Of a stretch of 64,000 nucleotides of DNA, positions 27,099 through 35,720 are shown one piece after another (the first letter of the stretch is position 1; every line of letters begins with the position of its first letter). The notes under the pieces are model-generated. The model was not told the DNA's origin and did no database searches. It saw only the letters and a list, made by a program, of their open reading frames with translations. Source of the DNA: Curtobacterium sp. VKM Ac-1393 (GTDB taxonomy: Bacteria > Actinomycetota > Actinomycetes > Actinomycetales > Microbacteriaceae); assembly GCF_015350995.1 (NCBI RefSeq), contig NZ_JADKRW010000005.1, forward strand, positions 310,001-374,000, written 5' to 3'. A program made the position numbers and the translations under genes.

Positions 27099-28229
27099 AT
27101 GGACATCCGCTTCACCGAGTCCCCTCCGTCGACCATCGGCGTCGAGTGGGAGCTCCCGCTGGTCGATCTGTCGACCGGCGACCTCGCGCCCCGCGCCCCC
27201 GCCGTCATCGCGGCCGTGCACGAACGGATCGGCGACCGCGAGCGGGTGACCGAAGAACTCCTGACGAACACCGTCGAGGTCGTCTCCAGCGTGCACTCGC
27301 GGGTCGGCGCCGCGACGAGCGAGCTGTCCGGCATCATCGGCGAGGTCATCGACGCCGCCGAGCCACTCGATGCGCAGGTCATGTGCTCCGGTACGCATCC
27401 GTTCGCCGTCTGGGACCAGCAGGAGATCACCCCGGACAGCGAGCACTACACGACCCTGATCGACCGCACCCGCTGGTGGGGCCGCCAGATGCTCATCTGG
27501 GGCGTGCACGTCCACGTCGGCATCGACGACCGCGACAAGGCCCTGCCGATCCTCGGTGCGATGCTCGCGTACGTCCCGCACCTGCAGGCGTTCACCGCGT
27601 CGAGCCCGTTCTGGGCCGGCACCGACACCGGGTACGCGTCGAACCGCGCGCTCATGTTCCAGCAGCTCCCCACCGGTGGCCTGCCGCCGGCGCTCGGGGC
27701 CTGGGCGAACTTCGAAGAGGTGGTGGGTGACCTCACGCACACCGGTGTCATCGACAGCGTGAAGGACCTGCGCTGGGACATCCGCCCCTCGCCGAAGTGG
27801 GGGACGCTCGAGAACCGGGTGTCCGACGGCATCTCGACCCTGCACGAGGTCGGCGCCGTCACCGCGCTCGTCCAGTGCCTGGTCACCGCGATGTCCGACC
27901 GTCTCGATGCCGGCGAGACCCTGCCGACCATGCAGCCCTGGTTCGTCCGCGAGAACAAGTGGCGCGCCGCCCGGTACGGCATGGAGGCCGAGATCATCAC
28001 GAACGCCGCCGGCGACGAGCGGCTCGTGACCGACGAGGTGCACGACCTGGTGCAGCGGCTCGACCCGGTGGCCGAGCGACTCGGGTGCCAGCAGGAACTG
28101 CACCACCTCGACACGATGATCGCGAACGGGGCGTCGTACCAGCGGCAGCTCACGGTCGCGCAGGAGCACGGCGGCGACCTGCGCGAGGTCGTCCGGCACC
28201 TGGTGACGGAGTTCCGCGAGTCGCTCTGA
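27099..28229 (+). CDS. YbdK-type carboxylate-amine ligase
   Basis: This 376-residue protein belongs to the glutamate-cysteine ligase-2 (YbdK/EgtA) superfamily: TIGVEWELPLVDL at the start, TNTVEVVSSVHSRV, the WWGRQMLIWGVHVHVGI segment with metal-binding histidine and glutamate residues, and a long C-terminal helical part. The family has weak glutamate-cysteine ligase activity in E. coli; the true substrate here is unknown. The ATG at 27099 is preferred to one nine bases upstream, because a -10-like CAGGAT lies seven bases before it. A palindrome at 28259-28300 ends the unit. Confidence 0.88.
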   Translation: MDIRFTESPPSTIGVEWELPLVDLSTGDLAPRAPAVIAAVHERIGDRERVTEELLTNTVEVVSSVHSRVGAATSELSGIIGEVIDAAEPLDAQVMCSGTHPFAVWDQQEITPDSEHYTTLIDRTRWWGRQMLIWGVHVHVGIDDRDKALPILGAMLAYVPHLQAFTASSPFWAGTDTGYASNRALMFQQLPTGGLPPALGAWANFEEVVGDLTHTGVIDSVKDLRWDIRPSPKWGTLENRVSDGISTLHEVGAVTALVQCLVTAMSDRLDAGETLPTMQPWFVRENKWRAARYGMEAEIITNAAGDERLVTDEVHDLVQRLDPVAERLGCQQELHHLDTMIANGASYQRQLTVAQEHGGDLREVVRHLVTEFRESL

Positions 28230-28258
28230 CCAGCGGGGCGCTGGACGCGCGCCACGGC

Positions 28259-28300
28259 GGACGGGAGGCCCGTGGCGGATCCGCCACGGGCCTCCCGTCC
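28259..28300 (+). terminator. 42-bp perfect palindrome after the ligase gene
   Basis: Two 21-base arms meet with no spacer, each beginning GGACGGGAGGC and continuing CCGTGGCGGA. It is one of seven full members of the dispersed palindrome family seen in the window. Confidence 0.85.
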
Positions 28301-28329
28301 TGGGGGCATCCGTGCCACGCCGCGACCGC

Positions 28330-28335
28330 TACAGT
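28330..28335 (+). promoter_or_regulatory. -10 box of the TPR/AAA operon, leaderless start
   Basis: TACAGT ends six bases before the GTG at 28342 with no ribosome binding site, the spacing expected when transcription starts at the start codon. No clear -35 box was seen. This is the only promoter I see for the three-gene cassette. Confidence 0.6.
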
Positions 28336-28341
28336 TCCCCT

Positions 28342-29448
28342 GTGACGGGGGAAGCTGCGCAGCGTGGACCCACGGTGCTGCGCGCCGGGGCCTTGATGGA
28401 CGCCGGGCTCCCGGAACGAGCGCTCGCCGAGCTCGCCGCGGTCGAACGCGACGAGGGCGAGTCGATCCCCGGCCTGCGTGTCCGTGCACTCGCACTGCTC
28501 GCACTCGACCGGACGGATGCGGCGCGTGACGCTGCTCGACGTGCCGTTGAACTCGCGCCAGGCGACAGCACGTCCCTCCGCATCCTCTCGACCGCCCTGC
28601 TCCGGTGCGGGGACCGGACCGAAGCCGTCGATGCCGCGCGCAGGTCGGTCGCTGCGGACCCGGGCTCGTGGCAGGCCCACACGGCAGTGGCCGACGCCCT
28701 CTGGCTCGGCGAGCAGAACCGCCTCGAGGCACTGCGGGCGAGTTTCGAGGCGATCCGCCTCGCGCCGACCGAGCCGCTCGTGCACCGCCGACACGGAGAC
28801 CTCCTGCTCGCGGCAGGACGGCGGCAGGACGCGCAAGCTGCCTACCGACGCGGTCTCGAACTCGCCCCGGAGGACCGTGGAGCGCGGCACAACCTGGCGG
28901 TGACACGGCTGCGGCACGGCCACGAGGGCGAATCCGCGCTGGTCTTCGCCGGCATCCTGTCGACAGATCCGACGAACGCCACGGCACTGCGGAACCTGAT
29001 GGTCGGCGTCGTGAACCCGCTCGGCCGCATCCGCACGGTCCTCGGCGCAGCGGCGCTGTTCAGCGGGTTCGAGTACCTGGCGACGATCGACAGCACGGCT
29101 CCTGGAGTGGGTCGATGGGCGGCGGTCGTCATGCCGGTGCTCGCCCTGGCCGGGGTCACGTTCGTCGTCCTCCGTTTCACCACCGAGGCACGGCCACGGC
29201 TCGCCTTCCTCGTCTCGGTCGCTCGACGGACGGTTCCGGGTTGGGGAGCCCTGGCAGTGACCCTCGGCGTCGCGACCGCGATCTCCCTGACCGGGCTGTT
29301 CCTCCCACCGGTCGGCGCACTCGCCGCACAGGGTCTCGTGTTCGTCGGGGTCGTCGTCGCATCCGTGCGGATCCGCCGCATCCTGCAGGCCTTCCCGAGA
29401 ACCCGGCCGACTCCCGCGGAAGTCGAGGCCGACGATGACGACCGGTGA
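28342..29448 (+). CDS. TPR membrane protein, first gene of a TPR/AAA cassette
   Basis: This 368-residue protein has about five TPR repeats in residues 1-220, each with the pattern ALxxxGxxxEAxxxxxxAxxLxP (for example DRTDAARDAARRAVELAPGD and RRQDAQAAYRRGLELAPED). Four hydrophobic helices follow in about 225-350. It has no signal peptide, so the TPR part should face the cytosol. The GTG start is chosen from the -10 spacing. It resembles the next gene in architecture and is probably its paralogue. The gene ends inside the next gene (14-base overlap), showing tight coupling. Function is unknown; TPR repeats usually bind protein partners. Confidence 0.8.
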   Translation: MTGEAAQRGPTVLRAGALMDAGLPERALAELAAVERDEGESIPGLRVRALALLALDRTDAARDAARRAVELAPGDSTSLRILSTALLRCGDRTEAVDAARRSVAADPGSWQAHTAVADALWLGEQNRLEALRASFEAIRLAPTEPLVHRRHGDLLLAAGRRQDAQAAYRRGLELAPEDRGARHNLAVTRLRHGHEGESALVFAGILSTDPTNATALRNLMVGVVNPLGRIRTVLGAAALFSGFEYLATIDSTAPGVGRWAAVVMPVLALAGVTFVVLRFTTEARPRLAFLVSVARRTVPGWGALAVTLGVATAISLTGLFLPPVGALAAQGLVFVGVVVASVRIRRILQAFPRTRPTPAEVEADDDDR

Positions 29449-30484
29449 ACGACTCGCTCGCGCGATGGAACTCCGCATCGCAGGTCGTCCGCGCGAGGCA
29501 CTCACGGCGCTCGCGGGCCTGCCAGCAGACCATGTCGTCCAGATGGAGCGTGCGCTCGCCCTGGTCGACGTCGGGGAACCAGAGGAGGCCTTCGGCGTGG
29601 CTGTGGAGGCCGTCGGAGCGGCTCCCGACGACGTGGACATCCTGCTCGCGTTCGCGCACGTCGCCGACCGGAACGACGAACACGGCGCAGCGCTGGGCGC
29701 GGCCGAGCGGGCGATCGCCCTGGCGCCCGACGACCTCCGGGCGCTCGTCTCCTACGCGGCCCGTGCCGTGCGGTGGCCCGAGTACGAAGACCGTGCCGCT
29801 GCAGCGATCACTGCTGCGTTCGAGCTGGCGCCGACGGACCCGGACGTCCCGAGGACCCTCGGCGACATGCTCCTGGGCACCGGGCGGTACAGCTCCGCGA
29901 TCGAGGCGTACGAACGAGCACTCCGACTCTCCCCGACCGACTCCGCGGCCCGCCAGGGACGCGCCGCCGCTCTGTCGCAGCTGGGACGTGAGACCGCAGC
30001 CGTCGAGGGCTTCTGGGGCGTCGTCACCGACTCCCCCGGCAACGTCGCGGCGGTCGGTGGACTCCGCTTGGCTGCCCTCGGTTCGCTGCAACGGCTGCGC
30101 GTGCTCATCGGCGGGAGCGCGATCGCCGCCTTCTTCGCCGGGATCCGTCTCGACGCCACCGGAGCGACGCCGACGATCGCACTGGTGGGGTGGACGCTTG
30201 CCGCCGCGATGCTCGTGGTCGGCGCGGCCCTCGTGGTCCGGCTGGTCCGCCGCAACCGCACGCCGGTCGTGCGGCTGCTCCGCGCCGACCGGCTCCTGGC
30301 AGTCACCGTCGCCGTGCTTGGCGTCGCCGCGCTGGCGGTCCTGCTGTCGCCGACGATCCCGACCGACTTCCCGTGGCTGCCCACGACGGCCTTCGGACTG
30401 GTCGCGATCACGTCGCTCCTCTCTGTCGTCCTGCACTACCGAGCCGCGCCACCGCCCCCGGCGCGACCCCGCGACGGCTCCTGA
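29435..30484 (+). CDS. TPR membrane protein, second gene of a TPR/AAA cassette
   Basis: This 349-residue protein has about five TPR repeats in 1-205 (for example EDRAAAAITAAFELAPTDPD and GRYSSAIEAYERALRLSPTD). Four hydrophobic helices follow: about 218-238, 245-268, 288-307 and 312-332, with a Pro-rich basic tail. It mirrors the upstream gene in layout but shares little residue identity beyond the repeats. The ATG at 29435 overlaps the upstream gene by 14 bases. Function is unknown. A product with both TPR and membrane helices could anchor a cytosolic partner, and the AAA+ protein encoded 38 bases downstream also has a TPR-like N-terminus. Confidence 0.8.
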   Translation: MTTGERLARAMELRIAGRPREALTALAGLPADHVVQMERALALVDVGEPEEAFGVAVEAVGAAPDDVDILLAFAHVADRNDEHGAALGAAERAIALAPDDLRALVSYAARAVRWPEYEDRAAAAITAAFELAPTDPDVPRTLGDMLLGTGRYSSAIEAYERALRLSPTDSAARQGRAAALSQLGRETAAVEGFWGVVTDSPGNVAAVGGLRLAALGSLQRLRVLIGGSAIAAFFAGIRLDATGATPTIALVGWTLAAAMLVVGAALVVRLVRRNRTPVVRLLRADRLLAVTVAVLGVAALAVLLSPTIPTDFPWLPTTAFGLVAITSLLSVVLHYRAAPPPPARPRDGS

Positions 30485-30521
30485 CCGTGGTCCTTCCACC
30501 TGTTGACCCCGAGGACACCCC

Positions 30522-31757
30522 GTGAACGATGAACCGACCGACGACGACCCCGTGATCGCTGCCCTGCGGCGTGCGATCGGATCGGCCCCGGGTGACGTCG
30601 CACTCCGCGTGCACCTCGGGCGCCTGCTGCTCGACGCGGGCAGGACCGCAGAGGCCACGACCGAGGCGGCGGCCGCCCTCGCGGTGTCCCCGACCGATGC
30701 CTCGGCGAGCGGGCTGATGCTCGCGACGCTGCAGCCCGGAACCGCCCCGAGCCCCCCGGCGGCAGCGCCGGCGGACAACGCCACCGCGACCTTCGACTGG
30801 CACGCCGCAGAGGAGCAGGTCGAACACATCGTCGAACCGGCGTTCGTGGACGACACGACACCGGACGCCGACCTGCCGTCCGCGTTCTCGGTCGAGCGGG
30901 CCGGCGTCGGGTTCGCCGACGTCGGCGGCATGGAGACCGTGAAGCAGCGACTGACCGCTGCGTTCCTCGCTCCGCTCGCCAATCCGGAGCTGCGGGCCCT
31001 CTACGGCAAGAGCCTGCGCGGAGGTCTCCTGCTCTACGGCCCGCCCGGCTGCGGGAAGACGTTCATCGCGCGCGCCGTGGCCGGCGAACTCGGGGCACGC
31101 TTCATGAGCGTGGCGATCACCGACGTCCTCGACCCGTACATCGGCGCGAGCGAACAGAACATCCGGGCGGTGTTCGAGGCGGCACGTGCCGCGGCACCGT
31201 GCGTGGTGTTCTTCGACGAGGTCGATGCGCTCGGGCAGCGTCGGAGCCAGACCCGGAGCTCGCACGTCCGCGGGATGGTCAACCAGCTGCTCACCGAACT
31301 CGACGGTGTCGACGGCGGCAACGAGGGCGTGTTCGTCCTCGCGGCGACGAACCAGCCGTGGGACGTCGAGCCGGCGCTCCGCCGTCCGGGTCGCCTGGAC
31401 CGCACCGTGCTCGTCCTGCCGCCGGACGCCCCGGCACGCGAGGCGATCTTCCGTGGACACCTCCGCGACCGACCGGTCGAGGGCATCGACACCGCAGCAC
31501 TCGCGAGCCGTACCGAGGGCTTCTCTGGTGCGGACATCGCGTACGTGTGCGAGGTCGCCGCCGAGCACGCGCTCATGGACAGCGTCGCGACGGGTACCGC
31601 GCGGCTGATCGGGATGCCCGATCTGCTCTCGGCGCTGAGCGAGGTCCGCCCGTCCACGCGGTCCTGGCTCGAGACCGCACGGAACGTCGTCCTCTTCGGC
31701 GAGGACGACGGCACGTATGCCGACCTGCGGGCCTACCTGAAGAAGTCCAAGCGCTGA
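30522..31757 (+). CDS. AAA+ ATPase with TPR-like N-terminus
   Basis: This is a 411-residue classical-clade AAA protein (FtsH/Cdc48/Vps4 type). Residues 1-65 form a TPR-like helical pair (HLGRLLLDAGRTAEATTEAAA). A Pro/Ala linker leads to the AAA core: the motif FADVGGMETV (131-140), Walker A GPPGCGKT (173-180), pore loop PYIGASEQ (Tyr206-Gly208), Walker B VVFFDEVDA (228-236), sensor-1 Asn277, two arginine fingers in LRRPGRLDR (Arg291 and Arg294), and sensor-2 GFSGAD near 333. All residues for ATP hydrolysis and substrate threading are intact. No protease domain is fused, so it resembles an unfoldase or remodelling ATPase. The substrate is unknown. Confidence 0.9.
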   Translation: MNDEPTDDDPVIAALRRAIGSAPGDVALRVHLGRLLLDAGRTAEATTEAAAALAVSPTDASASGLMLATLQPGTAPSPPAAAPADNATATFDWHAAEEQVEHIVEPAFVDDTTPDADLPSAFSVERAGVGFADVGGMETVKQRLTAAFLAPLANPELRALYGKSLRGGLLLYGPPGCGKTFIARAVAGELGARFMSVAITDVLDPYIGASEQNIRAVFEAARAAAPCVVFFDEVDALGQRRSQTRSSHVRGMVNQLLTELDGVDGGNEGVFVLAATNQPWDVEPALRRPGRLDRTVLVLPPDAPAREAIFRGHLRDRPVEGIDTAALASRTEGFSGADIAYVCEVAAEHALMDSVATGTARLIGMPDLLSALSEVRPSTRSWLETARNVVLFGEDDGTYADLRAYLKKSKR

Positions 31758-31758
31758 A

Positions 31759-31806
31759 CGACGGACGGGAGGCTCGTGGCGGATCCGCCACGGGCCTCCC
31801 GTCCGT
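31759..31806. terminator. Palindromic-family bidirectional terminator
   Basis: Arms GACGGACGGGAGGC... match each other over 24 bases with one mismatch. It lies two bases after the AAA gene stop and 14 bases before the ffh stop, so it serves both convergent units. Confidence 0.85.
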
Positions 31807-31819
31807 CAGTGGGTCACGA

Positions 31820-33373
31820 CTAGCGACCCAGGAACTTCTGCAGGCTCGCCAGCTCTTCCTCGGTCGGCGCCTTGCCGCCCTTGGCGGCGCCGCCGAGGCC
31901 GAGACCGGAGCCCTTCGGCGCCTGCTGCGGCGCTGCCGCCGTGCCGGCGGCGATCGCCGCGCGCTTGGCCGGGTTGCCGACCTTCGACTTCTTCTTGCCG
32001 CCCTGCTGCTGCTTCTTGCCGCCGTGCATGCCCGGGATCGGACCCATGCCCGGCATCTGCGGCACCCCACCGCGGGCGACGGTCTTCATCATCTTGGCGG
32101 CCTGTTCGAAGCGGTTCACGAGGGCGTTGACCTCGGTGACCGTGGAGCCGGCACCCTTGGCGATGCGGAGGCGACGTGAGCCGTTCAGGAGCTTCGGCAG
32201 TTCGCGCTCCTTCGGCGTCATCGACTGGATGATCGCCTCGGTGCGCACGATCTCGCGCTCGTCGAAGTTGTCGAGTGCCTCGCGCATGCCCTTGGCGCCG
32301 GGGAGCATGCCGAGCATGCCCTTGATCGAGCCGGCTTTGCGGAGCTGCTGCATCTGCTGCAGGAAGTCGTTCAGCGTGAACGAGTCGGACGCGATCTTCT
32401 CGGCGACCGCGCGGGCTTCGTCCTCGTCGAAGGCCGACTGGGCCTGCTCGATGAGCGACATGATGTCGCCGAGGTCGAGGATGCGGCTCGCCATGCGGTC
32501 CGGGTGGAACGGCTCGAAGTCGTCGAGCCCTTCACCGGTGGAGGCGAACATGATCGGGCGGCCGGTGACGCTGGCGACCGACAGGGCCGCACCACCGCGG
32601 GCGTCGCCGTCGAGCTTCGACAGGACGACACCGGTGAAGTCGACGCCTTCCTGGAACGCACGGGCGGTGACGACTGCGTCCTGACCGATCATCGCGTCGA
32701 TGACGAACAGGACCTCGTCCGGGTCGACTGCCTTGCGGATGTTCGCGGCCTGCTTCATCAGCTCGGCGTCGACGCCGAGTCGACCGGCGGTGTCCACGAT
32801 GACGGTGTCGTACTGCTGGTCGACCGCGGCCTTGATGGCGTTCTTGGCGACCTTGACCGGGTCGCCGACGCCGTTGCCGGGCTCCGGGGCGAAGACGTGC
32901 ACGCCGGCCTGCTCGCCGACGACCTGCAGCTGCTGCACCGCGTTCGGACGCTGGAGGTCCGCCGCCACGAGCATCGGCGTGTGGCCGTCCTTCTTGAGCC
33001 ACTTGCCGAGCTTGCCGGCGAGGGTGGTCTTGCCGGCACCCTGCAGACCCGCGAGCATGATGACCGTCGGCGGCTTCTTCGCGAACTCGAGGCGACGCTG
33101 CTGCCCGCCCAGGATGCCGACGAGTTCCTCGTTGACGATCTGGACGACCTGCTGCGCCGGGTTCAGCGCGCGGTTGACCTCGTCGGAGAGGGCGCGCTCG
33201 CGCACTGCTGCGGTGAACGCCTTGACGACCTCGAGCGCGACGTCGGCGTCGAGGAGCGCCCGCCGGATCTCGCGGACGGTGCCGTCGACGTCGGACGGAG
33301 TCAGCCGACCCTTGCTCCGCAGATTGCGGAAGGTCTCGGTCAGCCGATCGGAGAGTGAACCGAATTGCGCCAT
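31820..33373 (-). CDS. ffh: Signal recognition particle protein Ffh
   Basis: This 517-residue GTPase targets nascent membrane proteins. The N domain (1-90) is followed by the G domain: GLQGAGKTTLAGKL (P-loop), DLQRPNAVQQL, VIVDTAGRLG, LSKLDGDARGGAALS and GEGLDDFEPFHPDR. The Met-rich M domain (about 300-430) binds SRP RNA (SFTLNDFLQQMQQLRKAGS). A Gln/Lys/Gly-rich tail of about 80 residues follows. It is convergent with the TPR/AAA cassette and divergent from rlaP. Confidence 0.97.
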   Translation of the reverse strand: MAQFGSLSDRLTETFRNLRSKGRLTPSDVDGTVREIRRALLDADVALEVVKAFTAAVRERALSDEVNRALNPAQQVVQIVNEELVGILGGQQRRLEFAKKPPTVIMLAGLQGAGKTTLAGKLGKWLKKDGHTPMLVAADLQRPNAVQQLQVVGEQAGVHVFAPEPGNGVGDPVKVAKNAIKAAVDQQYDTVIVDTAGRLGVDAELMKQAANIRKAVDPDEVLFVIDAMIGQDAVVTARAFQEGVDFTGVVLSKLDGDARGGAALSVASVTGRPIMFASTGEGLDDFEPFHPDRMASRILDLGDIMSLIEQAQSAFDEDEARAVAEKIASDSFTLNDFLQQMQQLRKAGSIKGMLGMLPGAKGMREALDNFDEREIVRTEAIIQSMTPKERELPKLLNGSRRLRIAKGAGSTVTEVNALVNRFEQAAKMMKTVARGGVPQMPGMGPIPGMHGGKKQQQGGKKKSKVGNPAKRAAIAAGTAAAPQQAPKGSGLGLGGAAKGGKAPTEEELASLQKFLGR

Positions 33374-33437
33374 GATCCGTCGATTCTACCGGGTCGCCCT
33401 CTCGCTCGGGTGCCGCCGTCCTCGGTATCGTCTCGAC

Positions 33438-34232
33438 ATGCGTGCCGTACCAGCAGGACTCGACCCCGCCGTCGTCGCCGAGATCGACGGACGGCTGGCC
33501 CGTCTGCAGACCGACCTCGGCGTGACGATCCCCTGGGCGATCGAGAGCGGCAGCCGCGCCTGGGGCTTCCCATCGCCCGACAGCGACTACGACTGCCGGT
33601 TCCTCTACCTGCGCCGCCCCGACGACTACCTGTCGCTGTGGCCCAGCCGCGACGTCATCGAGACGCCGCTGGACGAGGTGTTCGACGTCAACGGCTGGGA
33701 CCTCGCGAAGACGGTCCGCCTCGCCGTGAACGGGAACGCGACGGTCGGCGAGTGGCTGCGGTCACCGATCGTCTACACGGGCGACGAGGCGTTCCGCGAC
33801 CGACTCCTGGCGTTCGTCGCGAGCGTGGCCGACCGCGGGCGGATCGGCCGGCACTACCTGCACGTCGCCGCACGGCAGTACGAGCGGGAGATCACCCTGA
33901 AGCGGTTCTTCTACGTGCTCCGGACCGCGGCCTCGCTCCGGTGGCTGCGGGACCACCCGGAGAGCGCGATGCCGCCGATGGACCTGCCGACGCTGCTCGC
34001 CGAATCCACGGTCGATCGAGCGGTGACGGACGCGACGGCGGAACTCATCGCGGTGAAGGCACGGACGCGCGAGGTCGGCAACGGCACCCCGCCCGAGGTC
34101 CTCGTGCGATTCGTCGACGCGGAACTCGAGCTGGCGCGGCCCTTCGACGACCTGCCGCCCGAGAACCCCTCGGCCGACGCGCACACCCGAGCGGATGCGT
34201 ACTTCCTCGGCGAGCTCGACCGACTGCGCTGA
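33438..34232 (+). CDS. RlaP-type predicted nucleotidyltransferase
   Basis: This 264-residue protein has the minimal nucleotidyltransferase motif ESGSRAWGFPSPDSDYDCRF (G-S-x-x-x-G and the D-x-D metal pair) near residues 38-57. Helical parts follow with ETPLDEVFDVNGWDLAKT and RQYEREITLKRFFYVLRTA. Family members (PF10127, RlaP) have been linked by gene context to RNA repair; no ligase or end-healing gene is nearby here. The start is an ATG six bases after a TATCGT -10 box (33426-33431), a leaderless pattern. Confidence 0.85.
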   Translation: MRAVPAGLDPAVVAEIDGRLARLQTDLGVTIPWAIESGSRAWGFPSPDSDYDCRFLYLRRPDDYLSLWPSRDVIETPLDEVFDVNGWDLAKTVRLAVNGNATVGEWLRSPIVYTGDEAFRDRLLAFVASVADRGRIGRHYLHVAARQYEREITLKRFFYVLRTAASLRWLRDHPESAMPPMDLPTLLAESTVDRAVTDATAELIAVKARTREVGNGTPPEVLVRFVDAELELARPFDDLPPENPSADAHTRADAYFLGELDRLR

Positions 34233-34244
34233 CGACGGGACGGC

Positions 34245-34922
34245 TCAGCGCAGCAGCACCCCGGGGGCGAGCTCGACCGGGGCGTCCAACCCGAGGTCCA
34301 CGACCACCGGCGCCGTCGACGGCAGGCGGTCCCCCGTCGGGAACCACCGCCGGTCCGGCGACACCAGGATGACGAGGCCGTCGACGTCACCGACCGCGGC
34401 GAAGCCCTCGACGGGCGGGTTGGCGTAGGCCTCGAGCCCGGCGTGGCGCAGCGTCTCGACGGCCCCGAGGACGTCCGGGACGGCGATGCCGACCTCGCTG
34501 ACCGAGACGAGCGGAACGGCGCCGGCGCGCGCGGGGGCGGGTGCGGGTGCGGCGGACGTGGACGCGGCGAGGTCGCGCCGCTCGATCAGCTCGAGCAGCT
34601 GCCGGTCCGGACCCTCGAAGTACACCGATCGCGAGTTCCAGTTCGGCGGCCCGTCGAACTCGTCACGGCCGTCGGCGTCGACCAGCACCGTCGCGACCCC
34701 GGCGATCCACGCCACAGCGTCGTCGAACGTGCCCGTCGGGATCGTGATCGCGAGGTGGAGCGCGCCGGTCATCTCCGGCAGGTCCCGGAACACGAGCCGC
34801 GTCAACCCCACGTGCACCTCGACCGATTCGTCGGCGCGGTCGACGGGGCAGCCGAGCCGCTCCCAGAACCGAGCGGTGTCGTCGAGCGAGCGGGTGGCGA
34901 GCTGTACCTGGCGGATGTCCAT
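34245..34922 (-). CDS. VOC superfamily (glyoxalase-like) protein
   Basis: This 225-residue protein has two VOC modules: residues 1-110 (VQLATRSLDDTARFWERLGC) and 135-225 (SVSEVGIAVPDVLGAVETLR), joined by an Ala/Pro linker. Metal-binding residues are not certain. Such proteins act as glyoxalases, dioxygenases or antibiotic-binding proteins. The ATG at 34922 is chosen over two upstream GTGs because it lies seven bases after the predicted -10 of a MerR-type promoter. A SoxR-like operator just upstream suggests induction by a MerR-family regulator, possibly responding to redox-active or toxic compounds. Confidence 0.8.
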   Translation of the reverse strand: MDIRQVQLATRSLDDTARFWERLGCPVDRADESVEVHVGLTRLVFRDLPEMTGALHLAITIPTGTFDDAVAWIAGVATVLVDADGRDEFDGPPNWNSRSVYFEGPDRQLLELIERRDLAASTSAAPAPAPARAGAVPLVSVSEVGIAVPDVLGAVETLRHAGLEAYANPPVEGFAAVGDVDGLVILVSPDRRWFPTGDRLPSTAPVVVDLGLDAPVELAPGVLLR

Positions 34923-34929
34923 GTCCACC

Positions 34930-34960
34930 ACCCGAACCCCTCAACCTCGGTTGAGGTCAA
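34930..34960 (-). promoter_or_regulatory. SoxR/MerR-type operator and promoter of the VOC gene
   Basis: Reading leftward, TTGACC (34960-34955) is the -35 box, a 19-base spacer follows, and TCGGGT (34935-34930) is a weak -10. The spacer holds the 18-bp palindrome CCTCAACCGAGGTTGAGG (34939-34956), whose outer bases CCTCAA/TTGAGG equal the SoxR box. A 19-base spacer plus this palindrome is the signature of MerR-family activated promoters. No merR-like gene was seen nearby. Confidence 0.75.
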
Positions 34961-35009
34961 GCCGATCGGTTGTTGTACTCCGTCCAGAAACAGTCGTAGG
35001 CTCGCTCGC

Positions 35010-35720
35010 ATGCCGGAACTCGAGATCGTGCGGCCCGCCGGGCTGCTCGACTACGCCGAAGGACTCGCGCTGCAGCGGGACCTCCACGCCGACGTCGTCG
35101 CCGGCCGCTCCCCCGGGGCCCTGGTGCTGTGCGAGCACCCGTCCGTGTACACCGCCGGCCGTCGCACCGAGCCGTCCGACCTGCCGACGAACGGCGCGCC
35201 GGTGGTCCAGGTCGACCGCGGCGGGCGCATCACCTGGCACGGCCCCGGGCAGCTCGTGGCCTACCCGATCGTCCGGCTGGCCGCGCCGATCGACGTCGTC
35301 GCGTGGGTGCGGGACCTCGAACAGGTCATCATCGACGCAGCAGCAGCGGTCCGCGTGGACGCACGACGCATCGACGGGCGCAGCGGAGCCTGGACGACCG
35401 GACGCAGGCCGGCAGGCACGCCCGCCGCCAAGGTCGGCGCCATCGGCCTGCACGTCGCCGAGGGCGTGACGACCCACGGCATCGCGATCAACTGCGACAA
35501 CGCGCTCGACGCCTACGCCGCGATCGTGCCGTGCGGCATCGCCGACGCGGGCGTGACCACGTTGACCGCCGCCGCAGGTCACGCCGTCACGGTCGACGAC
35601 CTCGCCGACACCGTGGTCGACCGCATCCGCGCCGCCGAGCACGGCATGCGGACCGGCCGCCGGATCAGCAGCGCCGCAGCCCCCAGCACAGCGCCCGCAC
35701 GACAGGAGACCCTCGTATGA
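35010..35720 (+). CDS. lipB: Octanoyltransferase LipB
   Basis: This 236-residue enzyme transfers octanoyl from acyl carrier protein to lipoyl domains. Motifs are [38 protein letters not shown] and [19 protein letters not shown] (with the catalytic Lys), and the Cys in [18 protein letters not shown]. The ATG at 35010 lies seven bases after the -10-like TAGGCT, so it is probably leaderless. The stop overlaps the lipA start (ATGA). Confidence 0.95.
   Translation: MPELEIVRPAGLLDYAEGLALQRDLHADVVAGRSPGALVLCEHPSVYTAGRRTEPSDLPTNGAPVVQVDRGGRITWHGPGQLVAYPIVRLAAPIDVVAWVRDLEQVIIDAAAAVRVDARRIDGRSGAWTTGRRPAGTPAAKVGAIGLHVAEGVTTHGIAINCDNALDAYAAIVPCGIADAGVTTLTAAAGHAVTVDDLADTVVDRIRAAEHGMRTGRRISSAAAPSTAPARQETLV

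Noticed and set aside
34928..34931. Tandem GTG codons as the VOC gene start
   Set aside because: They fall inside or next to the predicted -10 box; the ATG at 34922 is at the expected transcript start.
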